Made by a program: the position numbers and the translations under genes. DNA of 64,000 bases from Ailanthus altissimus. Its lineage: Eukaryota; Streptophyta; Magnoliopsida; Sapindales; Simaroubaceae. The notes under the pieces were generated by a model. It saw only the letters and a list, made by a program, of their open reading frames with translations, searched no databases and was not told the DNA's origin. Shown here one piece after another: positions 25,765 through 37,844 of the stretch; position 1 is the first letter of the stretch, and the number at the start of each line of letters is the position of its first letter. Where the stretch lies: the NCBI GenBank assembly GCA_946807835.1, contig OX327693.1:11301501-11365500 (forward strand). The letters run 5' to 3'.

Positions 25765-26652
25765 CTAAGCATGGACGGCCTGCATCGGATTACATCCTTT
25801 AACAGGTTCTGTGTCCAAGACAATAAAATTCACAGGATATATGAATTTATCAACTTGAACTAAAACATCTTCCACTGTCCCTCTTGATACTTTTATTGAT
25901 TTATCGGCAAGTAAAAGAGTTACAGAGGTTGATTTTAACTCCACGAGATTGAGTTGCTGATAAACTGAATACGGTAATAAATTTACACTAGCACCAAGAT
26001 CAAGTAAGGCTTGTTCAATTTTATGACTTCCATTAATACATGAAATTGTAGGACAACCAGGGTCTTTATATTTCAAAGCATTATTGTTCTGAAGAATGAC
26101 ACTTACTTGTTCAGCTAAAAATGCTTTCTTTTTCACATTCAATTTTCGTTTTACTGTGCATAAATCTTTCAAAAATTTTGCATAAAAGGGAACCTGTTTA
26201 ATAGCATCCAGTAAAGGAATATTAACTTTTACCTGTTTGAAGATTTCAAAAATTTCAGGATTGTGATTCATCTTCTTAGTATTACGTAATACATAAGGAA
26301 ATTGGGGTGGAGGTGAGGGTTTGGTGTTTTCTTCATTATGTGTAGGTTCAACACATTTCTTCCCCTTAGAGATTGATTCATCACTCTCATGAGGTTCAGG
26401 AATTTTTTTTTCAACAATTTTACCACTCTGAAGAGTGACAACTGCTTTAACTTGATCCATGTGTTGACTTCCTGAACTACATGCATTTGAGTTATGTTGT
26501 TCTTTGGGATTTGGCTGTGGTTGAGAAGGAAATTTTCCTTTCTTATGAATGTTCAGTGCAGATGCAAATTTAGTAAGAGTATCTTTCAAATCAGCAAATG
26601 TTTGAGCATTTTGAGAATTAACAGACTCTTGTTTTTCAATGAATGTATGCAA
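25765..26652 (-). pseudogene. E3 gag C-terminus and aspartic protease relic
   Basis: A minus-strand open frame of 295 codons. The N-terminal third is Gln, Pro, Lys and Ser rich linker; the C-terminal half is a retropepsin with LLDLGASVNLLPYSVYQQL, whose active-site Asp codon lies near 26001-26003, and a downstream FIVLD strand. The protease would cleave the gag-pol precursor. The frame itself is open, but the flanking gag and pol are separated from it by stops at 25750-25765 and near 26750. Confidence 0.82.
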
Positions 26653-26812
26653 TGTTTCTTCAAGATTTTTCCTAGGAGGTGGGACATATGGTGCATAACC
26701 TTGATGATTTTGAAAGTTTTGGTGCGGTTAGAAAGGTGGTTGTGAAGCCTGTGCTTGAGTGTCATTCCTTCAACTAAAATTTCGGGTGGTTTCGCCATCC
26801 AGGATTTTAATT

Positions 26813-27663
26813 TTATGAATATGGGTTATTGTTTGATCGCTTGAACGTATTTAGAACATTAGCTTGTTCATGGAGACATTCCCTAAATGCAGGCAAAGTT
26901 GGGCAATCATTGGTAGAGTGATTATGGGTTTCACAAATGTGACACACAATTTCTTGAATAGATTTTATTTGACCACTCTTTTTCATTTCTAAGGTTTCGA
27001 CATTTCTAGCAAGGGATGCTAATTTGGCTTGAAGGTCATGGTCTTTCCTAAGATGATAAATACCCCCACTAGATGTAGTGGTTTGATTTTTACTAGGTGC
27101 CTCACAAGTACCAGTAGTGTCCCAATTTTGAGCATTTTCTGCTAGTAAGTCAAGATAGCTCATTGCCTCTTTTGGGTCTTTTTCCTCAAATGTTCCATTA
27201 CACATCATTTCTACCATTTGCCTAACTTGGGGACAGGTATTAAGTAATTCTTTATACCTTTCCCAACATTGGTAAAGGGTCTTTCTTGGTTTTTGGGCAA
27301 AAGTGGTGATTTGTCTTTTGAAAGAATTTGTTCTATGGGAGGGAAAAAACTTTTTCAGGAATTGTTGTTGCATCTCATCCCATAAAGAAATGGATCCTGG
27401 CCTAAGGTTTTGTAGCCATGTTTTAGCTTTATCTTTTAAAGAAAACAGGGAAAAGCTTAAGTCGAATTGTGTTCATGCTACAATTTTGATCATTATACGT
27501 GTTACACACTTCTTCAAATTCTTTTAGATGTAGATAAGGGTTCTCTGCATCTAAGCCATAAAAAGTGGGTAAAAGTTGGATAATGCCTAGCTTAAAATTA
27601 AAATGCGTTGCATTCGGATGAAATATTAAACAAGATGGTGCACCGATTCGTGTAGGGTTCATA
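26813..27663 (-). pseudogene. E3 Athila-type gag relic
   Basis: Gag on the minus strand. The first part, 27662-27429, reads FYGLDAENPYLHLKEFEEVC, typical of Athila gag; a frameshift follows and the second part, 27420-26813, continues with a capsid-like stretch (FLKKFFPSHRTNSFKRQI, YQCWERYKELL), VEMMCNGTF and AMSYLDLLAENAQNWD. It ends with a zinc knuckle CHICETHNHSTNDCP (CX2CX4HX4C) near 26940. A segment between LLNTCP and VRQMVEMM, usually present in Athila gag, appears deleted. It would assemble particles and bind element RNA. Confidence 0.85.
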
Positions 27664-28320
27664 TAGTCTCTAAGTGTCCTAGGTCAGTTATGGTCATTAT
27701 GTTGAGACTAATTGTCCTTTGGGTCTATGAGTGCCTCAATTTAATTTTCGCTCATGGTGTTAATTAGTAAAGAATGATAAGATGAAGGAGAATCTAACAA
27801 ATTATCAAAGGAAGTTTTGCAATTACCTTTCACCAAACGATGAGAATTAGGATTTCAAAACCAACCGCTCATAAAAAGAAATAAAACGAAATACAATAAC
27901 AATAAATAATACAAATAAGAGAAAAACAAATATTAGACACAAGTAAATAAAATAGAAAAAACTAAAATTAAAATAAAGATAAATTATTAGAAGTTAGATT
28001 AGTAATGTTAGATTATATAATAAACAGAAAAATAAACAAATCACGTTAGGAGGTTCGGCCTTCCATGAAAATAAAAAGCGAAAATAAAAACAGAATAATA
28101 AATAAAGCACGTTAGGAGGCTCGGCCTTCCATGAAAATAAAAAGCAAAAATAATAAATAAACTAAAACAAGTTAGGAGGCTCAGCCTTCTATGAAAATAA
28201 AAAAAAAATGAAAATAAAAAGCAAATAATAAATAAAGTAAAACAAGTTAGGAGGCTTAGCCTTCCATGAAAATAAAATAAACAAACAAACAACAACAAAA
28301 CAAAATATTAATTTTACCTT
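27664..28320 (-). repeat. E3 leader with tandem repeats of about 60-80 bp
   Basis: The 5' leader between primer site and gag. At 28045-28275 the phrase GTTAGGAGGCTCGGCCTTCC followed by ATGAAAATAAAA recurs four times, near 28047, 28110, 28171 and 28245, separated by A-rich spacers of varying length. The open frame at 28041-28298 on the minus strand merely follows this repeat. The remainder, 27664-28040, is A-rich and non-coding. Confidence 0.75.
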
Positions 28321-28338
28321 CCCGGCAACGGCGTCAAA
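28321..28338 (-). other. Primer-binding site of E3 (tRNA-Asp)
   Basis: Minus strand TTGACGCCGTTGCCGGGAA, close to TGGCGCCGTTGCCGGGGA, the complement of the 3' end of tRNA-Asp used by Athila elements. It lies a few bases after the 5' LTR. It supports both orientation and lineage. Confidence 0.82.
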
Positions 28339-28342
28339 AACT

Positions 28343-29777
28343 TGACACGTCCAGAATATAGGAGTTTATTCCCAAGTGCAAGATTGTCGAAGTAATAAAT
28401 AACTTGATGAGAACGGGGTCGATCCACAGGGAAGTAGAATTAAAATTATAAATTATAAACACTTTTAAGATAATTAATGCAGTATAAGATATTTGTAAAT
28501 ATTAATTCAATTAACCAATTCAGATAAAACGCTAAGGTTCGAGGGATCTACTCTTGGCATAAGAAGTAAGAATATATTTAACTATTTTTTATAACTCAAT
28601 TGGAATCCTCAAACAAAAGAGAGTCCAACCGAAAAATATAACAATTAAAGTTCATCATCATTTATATATTGATTAGTATTTATTTCTATCAATTATTATA
28701 CACAAAATCTTATAAATGGGTTCAAGTATTTATTATGCCAATCTTTATATTTGTCTACAATAAATCAAGACTCCCACTTTACAAGAAAGGTTATATACAC
28801 AAAATCTTGTAAATGGTTTCAAGAATTTATTATGCCAAGTATAAGGTTTGTCAATAATAAATCAAGAATCACCACTTTTAGAAGAAAAGGGTATTAATTC
28901 TACAAACAAAATAAATACATCATATATAAACTTGCATAACTTAAGAATGAAGTATTAAATTCATGAATAAATATTAAACATATCTTATTACCTTGCCAAG
29001 AGCTTTACCCTTTCACTTTAGCTTAAAGAAAATTATTTGGACATAATAAAACTAAAGAAAAAGAAAAGAAATGGAAGAAGAAATAACATGATTTAATAGT
29101 AAACAAGAGAAATAAATTTACAAAGAAATAGATACAAAGGACAAGTATTTTGAACTAAGTTCTAACTTTTAATTATATCCTTTAGGCATAAACAAGTCAC
29201 CTATTTATAGAAAAATATGGATAAATCGAGACAAATTTGAATGGAACCACTTGGATGATGAAAGTCAAGAATGGTGGCAAAATAATTTGCATTGATTATC
29301 ACTAGGGCACCCACTTGATTATCTAATTTAGAATTAATGTGATCTGAATTAGCTGTCACTCAAAACATCAAAGTTGTAGATAGGTCTCTTATCTTTCCAA
29401 ATTGAGTGATCTCATATGTATTAGATACGTATTTCTATAGTTATGGGCCAAATACTGATAACTGTTCAATCTGGGTCTGTACTGTAGATCAGTTCTGTTC
29501 TAGGCTATTTTTACCCTCTAAATACTCGAATTTCAAATACTTTGTGAAATAAAATATATTAGCCCATTGAGTCAGCTCTTCACAGGATTAAGAATCGCCT
29601 CAATTGGAGTTTTAGGTAGAAAGTTATACCCATTATACCGAACCTACTACAAAACAGTTAAAAGATAATTAGGTACAATATTGTAAACATACTTAAGTTA
29701 AGAAAATTAAATACACTAGTAATACAAAAAAAATCATGTAAAACTCTTATTAAATGTGTACTTTCAAGTGTTCATCA
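28343..29777 (-). repeat. 5' LTR of E3
   Basis: 1435 bp, equal in length to the partner at 18102-19536. Plus strand TGACACGTCCAGAATATAGG to AAGTGTTCATCA, then the target duplication CATAC. Confidence 0.93.
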
Positions 29778-29899
29778 CATACTAAAGAAAATATACATAA
29801 AGGTTGTTGACTAAATACTAAAAGTGAGGAAACAATTGATTTACTTTCTCTTATTGGTATGCTTGTTGTCTAATTAGCTGTTGGAGGTGATTTATTACA

Positions 29900-30050
29900 G
29901 GACCTTTTCCATGTCAAATTTAATTGGAATGTGACAATTTTGATGAAGCATTAAATATAATTGATCAAGTAAGCTCAAAAGGGATTCAATTTGATGTTTT
30001 GTTATACAATTCTATTCTTCAAAAAGCATGTTAAAAGGTGTTGCACCTCA
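29900..30050 (+). pseudogene. PPR protein gene fragment
   Basis: A short plus-strand reading at 29933-30034, FDEALNIIDQVSSKGIQFDV followed by LLYNSILQKAC, has the helix-turn-helix spacing and residues of one P-type pentatricopeptide repeat of 35 residues. PPR proteins bind organelle RNAs. Stops lie directly before (TGA at 29931) and after (TAA near 30034). The scrap lies between E3 and the E4 LTR and no further repeats are visible, so it is an orphan fragment of a host gene broken by insertions. Confidence 0.6.
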
Positions 30051-30115
30051 CATTTCCTAATATCCTCTTGATGGAATTTACTAGTGTATTTCAAATAAAC
30101 ATATTTAAAACTAAG

Positions 30116-30756
30116 TGTTAGATTAAAGAGAAATCGCCAAGAAGAAAAAAGAGGAATAAAAGGGAAACACCCAAGTAGTAGGAGGCTTAGATGCTGCAGG
30201 GCTGGGCTTAGAGCCGTGGCGCGCAAGCTAAAAGGATGGATGTCATGGTGTTTGATTAAGAGTGCCATGACGCTAGCTTCTAAGCATTGCAGTGCCTAGT
30301 CATGCTATGCCTAAAAATAGTGGTTGGGTGTCGCGGCGTCCAGAGCTAGATTTGGTGATTCTCTAAAGAGTCACATACCCTTTCTATATGATATGGATTT
30401 TTAAAGCGGTGTTGTGTCTATCTAAAGAGATACATACAAGTCTATAAATACTGGAGGCACATTTGAAACAAAGGATGAACTTCTCTTCTCAATCTTTAAT
30501 TAAAATTTTTCTCTTATCAACATTTTCTAAGTTTATAACACTTATAGTCCAATGAGTGTATTTGGTGTGCACTTAATACTTTCTCATAAGTTATTGAATC
30601 CTAAAACTATCCTACTAATAAACCCATTTGTATCTTTGATTATAATCAAAGTAAGGGAAGAAATAGTTTAAGGATAGTGTATAGCATGCATTGACTTCAA
30701 ACTTTACTTATTTATATCATTGTATATTTTCTATATATAGAAAAAAATTTCTTTCA
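30116..30756 (+). repeat. 5' LTR of E4
   Basis: Begins TGTTAGATTAAAGAGAAATC and ends near TTTCTTTCA. Shares with 37151-37844 blocks such as AGAGAAATCGCCAAGAAGA, CACTTATAGTC and TAAACTTTA. Contains GC-rich phrases of the type GCCGTGGCGCGC. No gene. Confidence 0.78.
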
Positions 30757-30787
30757 ATCTTAAACTATTTTGTAGTCACATACACAT

Positions 30788-33480
30788 GGATACTACAAGC
30801 AAATCTTTGCTAATGGCTGTGGGAAAGTCTCTTTCAGAGGCTGAAGATCTCACCGTTTAATGAAAAATATTTCAAAAGATGGCAAGATTTGGTGTATAAT
30901 ACCTTTGATGTAATGGGTCTAGCTGAATTTCTTATCATTCCTTCTCCTAAAGCTACTGCAAAAATTACAAGAAGGAGTTCCTTAAATGGAATAGGGTAAA
31001 CAAGGTATGTCGTAACATACTTCTGTTAATACATTAAATGGTGCATGTATGTGATTGTGTACATGTTAAAAATTTTAAAATGCATATCCAATATACATTA
31101 TGTAGCAGAATAAAATAATATAACCAATATATACACATTACAATTGAATCAAAAACAATAAAAGAATCGAATATATACTATTGTAGACAATTCGATGAAG
31201 ATTATTGAATTTTGAAGCTTGTTGAGCTCACAATAAAGTCATCTCTTGAACAATTTCAGACTCTAATATTTAGTGAAATTATAGTAGCTAGAATGACAGC
31301 TTTTGATGTAAATTTTATGCAGGAATTAAAATAAGTTCAACACTTGAACTAGTTGAAGCATCAAATGCTTAAAATGGTATTTTGGGACCTAAATGCAACT
31401 TTTTCGAAGTTTGCATTTTCTCTCAAACACTTTTCACGAATTTGCATTCAATAATTGAATTTCGTACAAATGAAACTCTTTTCATTTGTTTTATGAAGTC
31501 AAAGAATTCTCAAGTGACCACATATCTTACATGTTGCAATGCGATGCCATGTAGGCTTATGTATGAGTGACAAATATCACTCATTCATGCAAATACTTTG
31601 TATAGGTGACATTTGTCATATATAACTCTATGCATGCTTCCAGATGTTATATAAATGACATGCATGGATTCCATGTGTGCAATTTGCTTTTCCATGTTAT
31701 AGGGACCTATTTACAAAATTTATAAACTATGGTTCCTACTTTCTAAATAGGTCTTAACTCATATCATGCTTTTTGAAACCTTTCCGGATCCATCTGTATC
31801 GCTACCCCAGTGCTCACCGAGTATACTTCATATTATGAGACTTTCTAGGTTCACACCTATTTATCTTACAGAACATATCTCTAATCCTTAAATGATGTCC
31901 TACATATACGTTACAAATATTACAGAACGACACGTTAAAATATACAAGTTGAGGTCAACCATATTCTTATAATCCCTTTGTCGCCTATATCCTTAGAAGA
32001 GTAGAAATATAGATCATCAGCGTTAAATCTCTATGTACTTGATCGTGAACTTATCTTTAGATTTGTATTTTCATAAACAATATTCGCAAACTTCTTTGCG
32101 ATATTATTTAACCCTATGAAAATCTCTTTTTGGGTTTTATGCTTATGGCCACAAGACTTCTTAAAATGCAATCGCGGAGCATCAATATATATAACTCACC
32201 TATATAAGCTGACAGATCTCATATCTATGCACATTGAACTCTATGAGTATCGGACCATACCTAGCGACACCCAACGGTCAGACCATGAAAGGTCTCTGTC
32301 ATGTGTGGAACCAAAGTATAGTGGATCTCTCACAAGCCTACCATGGTGCTCAAGTCAAAGGATCACGAATACTGCTCAACTTGAGAAGACCCGCCATTGA
32401 CGGCTTTATGAGATATCTATTGGAAGTCTTTGTGAGTTTGTTCAATATCTAGTCCTTACTGAATACCTGCATGCTTTTACGAATTTTCACTAAGTCCATG
32501 GTCTGCTAAGACTAACTATCTAAACAATTCAGACATAGACATACACCAATTCGAAAGTAATACTAATCGACCCGTGTCGGTAACCATGGACTAGGAATGA
32601 TCATTTTGAGAATATATTGTGCAATGAAGTTTCTTAGCACCATTTGCAACTATGTATTACTATATTATTCTCGAGTCTTGTCCCTATTTCAGTAAGGTTC
32701 TAACTCTTTAAAATTGTTAACTTTTAGAGCTAACCTAAACTTTTTTATATCAGATCTAAACTCTTTTAGATCTACAGTGTTTTAAAAAGTTACAAGCTTC
32801 TTACCATATAAGTAAGTATTAACGATTATTATTGAAATGCTTACTATATATTGGAGTGGCACGTAAGCACCATTTCTAACAAATTCTTCACACATTATCC
32901 AATAATTTGTATGATGTTTACTTCACATATAAAAATGCACATGAGTTGTGGGCACATATTAAGAAAAAGTATATTATAGAAGATGCTGGTGCCCAAAAGT
33001 ATATGGTAGCAAATTTCCTATACTTTAAAATGTTTGAGAAAAAAAAGGTCACTGCATAAATACGTGATTATCATATTTTACTAAATGAACTAAAAAATGA
33101 AAACATTATTCTCCATGAACCTTTTTATTGTAAATTGTTTAATAGAAACATTGCATGAATCCTGAAAGGATTATAATAAAAGGAACAAACATAAAAAAAA
33201 GAATTTAACTTTGGAAGATTCTATTGTACATATTAGAATTGACGAAAAGAATCTCCAAAGGGAGAATATAGAGAAGGCTAAAGAATTAATTTCTAAGGCC
33301 AATTTAGTAGAAGATGATAATTAAAATAAGAAACATCAGGATTTCACAAGTAACAATCACTTAAAGAAAAATAAAGCCTCATTAAAAAAAAGGGTAAATG
33401 TTATGCTTGTAAAAAATGTGGTCATTTTGCTTATCAATGTAAACATAGGAACAAGAAAGGAAATAATAAAACTCCTAAAG
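30788..33480 (+). pseudogene. E4 Copia gag, split by a solo LTR
   Basis: The first ATG at 30788 opens MDTTSKSLLMAVGKSLSEAE; after a stop and frame change the reading PFNEKYFKRWQDLVY is typical of Copia gag. Coding resumes after the solo LTR (31024-32881) with TLSNNLYDVYFTYKNAHELW and a CX2CX4HX4C zinc knuckle, CYACKKCGHFAYQC, at 33403-33444. Reading straight from 31023 into the sequence after the target duplication keeps the gag frame. Stops occur at several places, including the AAATACGTG stretch near 33055. It would have formed particles and bound RNA. Confidence 0.8.
31024..32881 (-). mobile_element. Solo LTR D (E1 family) inside E4 gag
   Basis: Plus strand TGTTAATACATTAAATGG to CACCATTTCTAACA, in minus orientation relative to E1. 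Shares the conserved block GACCATGAAAGGTCTCTG near 32280. The flanks ACTTC (31019-31023) and AATTC (32882-32886) match at four of five bases as target duplication. No internal coding region. The open frames at 31382 and 32116-32452 are chance frames in the LTR. Confidence 0.87.
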
Positions 33481-33485
33481 ACAAT

Positions 33486-36400
33486 TTGGTTGAAGGAGAA
33501 GATGTTATTACTGCAGTTGTTATTTCACAGATGAACTTGGTGGCAAGTGGCAACAAAGAGTGGGTGATTAACTCTAGAGCTATTAGACACATATATGGAG
33601 ATAAGAGTTCTTTTCAAGAGTATGTTTCCATTAAAGAAGGGGATGAACAAGTGTATCTTGGTGATTTTCATTCTGCACTGGTGGTGGGGAAAGGGAAAGT
33701 TCTTCTCAAATGTACTGTTGGGAAGTCTCTTGTATTGAACAATGTACCTCATGTTCCCAATATTAGATATAATCTAGTTTCTGTGTTTATATTGGGAATG
33801 GCTAATGTAAATGTCTCTTTTGAAAGGGATAAAGTTGTAATGACCAAGATTGGGACATTTATTGAAAATGGATATTCTTTTAATGAATTGTTCAAACTAA
33901 ATGTACTTGATGTTTTAATGAAAAAAAATATTTCTTCTGCTTATATTATTGAGTATTTTCAATTTATAGTATGATAGATTAGGTCACTTGAATTATTTTT
34001 ATTTGAGAAAGATGAAAAGAATTAGTTTACTATCTAATATGCATTTAGATGAATCACGGCAATGTGGTCTATATGTGAAAGAAAAGTCCACAAAGAAAAG
34101 TTGTAAACCTATAACTATAAAAAAATTGAATTACTTGGTTTAATTCATAGTGATTTAAGCGATCTTAAAGATAACATGACTAAAGGGGGAAAAAGAATTT
34201 ACATTACCATTATTGATGATTTATCAAAATATACTAAGGTATATTTGTTAAGAAATAAAGATGAGTCATATGATAAATTCTTGATCTATAAACAAGAAGT
34301 TGAAAATCAGCTTTGTAGAAAAATTAAGAACAATGAAAAATTAAGTTGAAACAAGGAAGATAGTATATGTCTAACTTATTTAGTTTTTATTGTGAGAACA
34401 ATAAAATTATACATAAAGTTACACCACCATGCTCATCTGCATCTAATAGAGTGGTTGAAAGGAAAAAAAGAACTTTAAAAGAAATGATGAATTGCTTATT
34501 GATTATTTTAGGGCACCTATGAATTTGTCGGGGGGAAGCAATATTGACTGCTTGCCATATACAAAATAAAATTTTCTACAAGAAATCGGGAGTTACTCCC
34601 TATGAGTTATGGAAAGGTTAAGCTCCTAACCTATCATATCTCACAGTATAGGGTATCTTACAAAGGTTCTTATTTTAGATCCTAAGAGAAAAAGGATGAG
34701 ACCTAAGACAATTGATTGTATGTTCATAGATTATGCCCCAAATAGTGTTGCATATAGGTTCTTGGTATTAGAGGATACCATAGGGTTGTTTGATGTAAAC
34801 AACATAATAGAATCTAAAAATGTAAAATTCTTTCAGTCTATCTTTTCTAAGAAAGTCAATATAGATAAAACTAAGACTTATGTAAGGGTTAATGTAGATC
34901 TTCTAGAAAGCTCTAACAATGAACTTAGGAGAAGCAAAAGAATGAGGAAGGCTACTAGTTTGGTTAATGATTTCTATGTTTTTCTTATAGAAAATGACCC
35001 AAAAACCTTTAGTAAAGATATAACTTCTCATAATGCTCTTTATGAAGGGAGCCAATAAATGATAAAATCAATTCTATCATGAGTAATCATGTATGGGAAC
35101 TAGTCGATTTACCTCTAAGTTCCAAGCCTATTGGTTGTAAATAGATCTTCAAAAAGAAGATGAGTGCTGATGTGACTATTGAGAAGTATAAAATAGAATT
35201 GGTTTCTAAAGGGTTTACTCAAAATAAAGACTTAGATTATTTTGATACTTATGCTCATGATACTAAAATTACATCTATTAGAATTTTGATTGCATTGGCT
35301 GCAATATATGATTTGTTCATACACCAAATAGATGTAAAGACCGTCTTTCTAAATGATAATTTAGAAGAGGAGATTTACATGGAACAACTAGAAGGTTGCA
35401 TTGGTATTGGTACAAAGCATAAAGTATGTAAGTTAGTCAAGTCTTTATATGGCTTGAAGCAAGCACCAAAACAATGGCATAGAAAGTTTGACAATACTCT
35501 AATATTAAATAGTTTTATGATAAATGATTCTGACAAGTGTGTGTACTATAAAACCTTTGATACTAACAGATATGTGATTATTGTTTATATATGGATGATA
35601 TATTTATATTTAGTCCTAGTATGGAAATGATAATTAAGGCTAAGAGGTTTCTATTAAATGTATTTGATATGAAAGATTTAGGAGAAGCTGATGTTATACT
35701 TAGGGTAAAGATTATAAGAACATCTAATGGTCTTACTTTATCACAAGAGCACTATGTAAAGAAGTTTCTTGAGGGGTTTGGGTATACAACATACAAACCG
35801 GAGGTAATATGATGCTAATGTTAAACTTCAAAAGAATTTAGAACATAGTGACAATCAAAACCGTTATACTCATATCATTGGTAGTCTAATGTATTTAATG
35901 AATACTACTAGACCTGATATAGCATATGCTGTAAAGAGGTTGAGTAGATTTACTCAAAATCTAGGGAAAAGCATTAGAGTGCTTTAAATAGAGTTACAAA
36001 ATATTTGATAGGAACTAAAACTTATGCACTTTTCATATGGTAGATCACAACATATTATTGAAAGTTATTATGATGCTAATTAGATATCTAAATCTAATGA
36101 GATCAAGTTTATTAGTGGATATGTCTTTACTTTAAGTGGAGGAGTCATATGTTGGAAATCTATTGAATAGACTTGTATAGCACAATCTACCATGGAGTTA
36201 GAATTGATAGCCTTAGAAAAGGCTTGTTCTAAGATTGAGTGGTTAAGGAAACTCTTGTGTGATCTTTCTATTAGTACTCACCTTCCTATAACAATTTCTA
36301 TAAATTATGATTGCCTATCAGCCATTGTTAGAGTAAAGAGTAAAATATATAAAGAAAAAAGTAGACATATCCGTCTATGATATGGCATTATTAAGCGGTT

Positions 36401-36531
36401 GCTAGAATCTAGGGTGGTGAGCCTAGATTATATGAGGTCGAAGAGAAAGTTGGTCAATCCTCTGACTAAGCCACTAAATAGGTTATTAGTGGAAGATACA
36501 TCAAGGGGGATAAGACTTCTGTTTAGAGCAT
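33486..36531 (+). pseudogene. E4 Copia pol relic
   Basis: Protease region at 33486-33974, where the usual DSGA active site reads INSRAIRHI, so the catalytic Asp is lost. Integrase at about 33975-34650, with IHSDLSDLKDNMTKGGKRIY and TIIDDLSKYTKVYLL. Reverse transcriptase at 35100-35812, with VSKGFTQNKDLDYFDTYA, IHQIDVKTVFLND and YGLKQAPKQW; YMDD is intact at 35588-35599 but in a frame shifted from the upstream part. RNase H at about 36100-36530, with MELELIALEKACSKIEWLRK and an ANPLTKPL-like end. Frameshifts and stops separate every domain. Copia assignment is firm from domain order. Confidence 0.88.
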
Positions 36532-37150
36532 AAGGCAAGAGTGATAATAACTCTACCTATGTGATTGGAGATCCTATTGAAATATGTTCATTAGGGTAAG
36601 AACAAGTCACTTGTTGTCTTATTATATTACCAATTATATTGTGAGTCCATCTCTATGGCGAAGTAGTGTATTTGTAGAGGAAAATGGTGTGTTAGTCTCT
36701 TAATGAACTTGGTAGCCCTTTATAGGGTAGTGTGTTAAACTTACAGAACACACTTGATAGAGTGTCTTCTATATAAGTATGGATTTAGGTCGATTTCTAT
36801 GAAAGCTAGGCAGGCTACTCTAGAGTACTTATATAGCCAGGAAGGCAAATGACTATTAATAGTGCCAAACTGAGACATGAACAAGTTATTGAGTATTCAA
36901 CTTGATAATTTAGCCCTTTATTTTACATTCAAATGAATGAAAGATTGATAGAAACTTGATTTCACCTAATTCTTATAAAATACAGTTATTTAATCAATGG
37001 ATTGGTTTATAGGTTGGAAAAGCACAAATTCATATAAATTAAATTCTACTTAGATATGTGGTTGATTTGATTCACACTTGTTTATTTTAAATATGTGGAG
37101 AATTGATAAAATTTAAGAGTATATTTTAAGTAAACATGTGTAAAATCAAG
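36532..37150 (+). other. 3' untranslated region of E4
   Basis: Between the end of pol and the 3' LTR. No reading frame. A distinct purine-rich tract is not obvious directly before 37151, which is one reason the LTR start is approximate. Confidence 0.5.
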
Positions 37151-37844
37151 TATTAGAGTTAAGAGAAATCGCCAAGAAGAGAAAAGGGGAACGAAGAGAA
37201 AGTGTCCAAGCCGTAGGAGGCTTAGGCGCTGCGGCATTAGGCTTGGCGTTACAACGCTCCAGCTAAAGGGCTGGGTGCCATGACGCCGACTAGAAGCGCC
37301 GTGACACTCTAGTCATTGGAATGGAGCACCGGAGCCCTAGTCGAGCTATGCCTGAAAATAGTCGTTGGGCACCGCAGCATTGAGGATGAGCTTCGCGACG
37401 CCCAAAGTTAAATTTAGTGATTCGCTACAGAGTTACCTATTCCTTTCATATGATGTGATCTTTCAAAAAGGTATTGTGTCTCTTCAGAAAGATACATACA
37501 ACTTTATAAATATTACAGGTACATTTGAAATAAAGTATTAATTTCTCTTCTTAATATTTGATTCAAATTTCTCTTTTATTAATATTTGATTCAAATTTCT
37601 CTGTTATTAATATTTTCTATATTTAAAACACTTATAGTCTAAAGAGAGTATTTGGTCTGTACTTAATAATTTTGTATAAATTATTAAATTTTAAAATTAT
37701 TCTATTAATAAATTCATTTATATTTTTAATTATAATTAAAATAAGAGTAAAAATAATTTAAGAACAATGGATAATACTTTGACTTTAAACTTTATTAATT
37801 TATATCTTTGTGTATTTCCCATGTACAAATTTGTTTTTCTTTCA
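37151..37844 (+). repeat. 3' LTR of E4
   Basis: Partner of 30116-30756. It is about 50 bp longer because ATTTGATTCAAATTTCTCT is duplicated near 37557-37605. Contains GC-rich phrases such as GCCATGACGCCG and GCGCCGTGACAC. Confidence 0.78.

Larger units (their letters stand above)
18102..29777 (-). mobile_element. E3: 11.7 kb Athila-like Gypsy retrotransposon
   Basis: Two LTRs of 1435 bp each (18102-19536 and 28343-29777) flank gag and pol on the minus strand. CATAC occurs on both sides (18097-18101 and 29778-29782), a perfect 5 bp target duplication. The primer site matches tRNA-Asp, as in Athila, and a G-rich tract precedes the 3' LTR. The gag, RT and integrase readings resemble Athila. The 3 kb between pol and the 3' LTR holds a LOG-like pseudogene and an unidentified reading frame, not the Athila env-like ORF seen at 48957. 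All coding regions carry stops or frameshifts. LTR differences are a few percent and mostly transitions, so insertion is moderately old. Confidence 0.92.
30116..37844 (+). mobile_element. E4: Copia retrotransposon with a nested solo LTR
   Basis: Direct repeats at 30116-30756 and 37151-37844 flank Copia gag and pol on the plus strand. Total length is 7.7 kb, or about 5.9 kb without the nested solo LTR at 31024-32881. No primer site matching tRNA-Met is recognisable directly after the 5' LTR, and no clean target duplication was found, so the outer limits carry some uncertainty. The coding regions carry many stops; the protease active site and the sequence before the RT YMDD are altered. Confidence 0.85.

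Noticed and set aside
28041..28298. 85-codon minus-strand frame
   Set aside because: It is the translation of the leader tandem repeat of E3 and has no protein-like composition.
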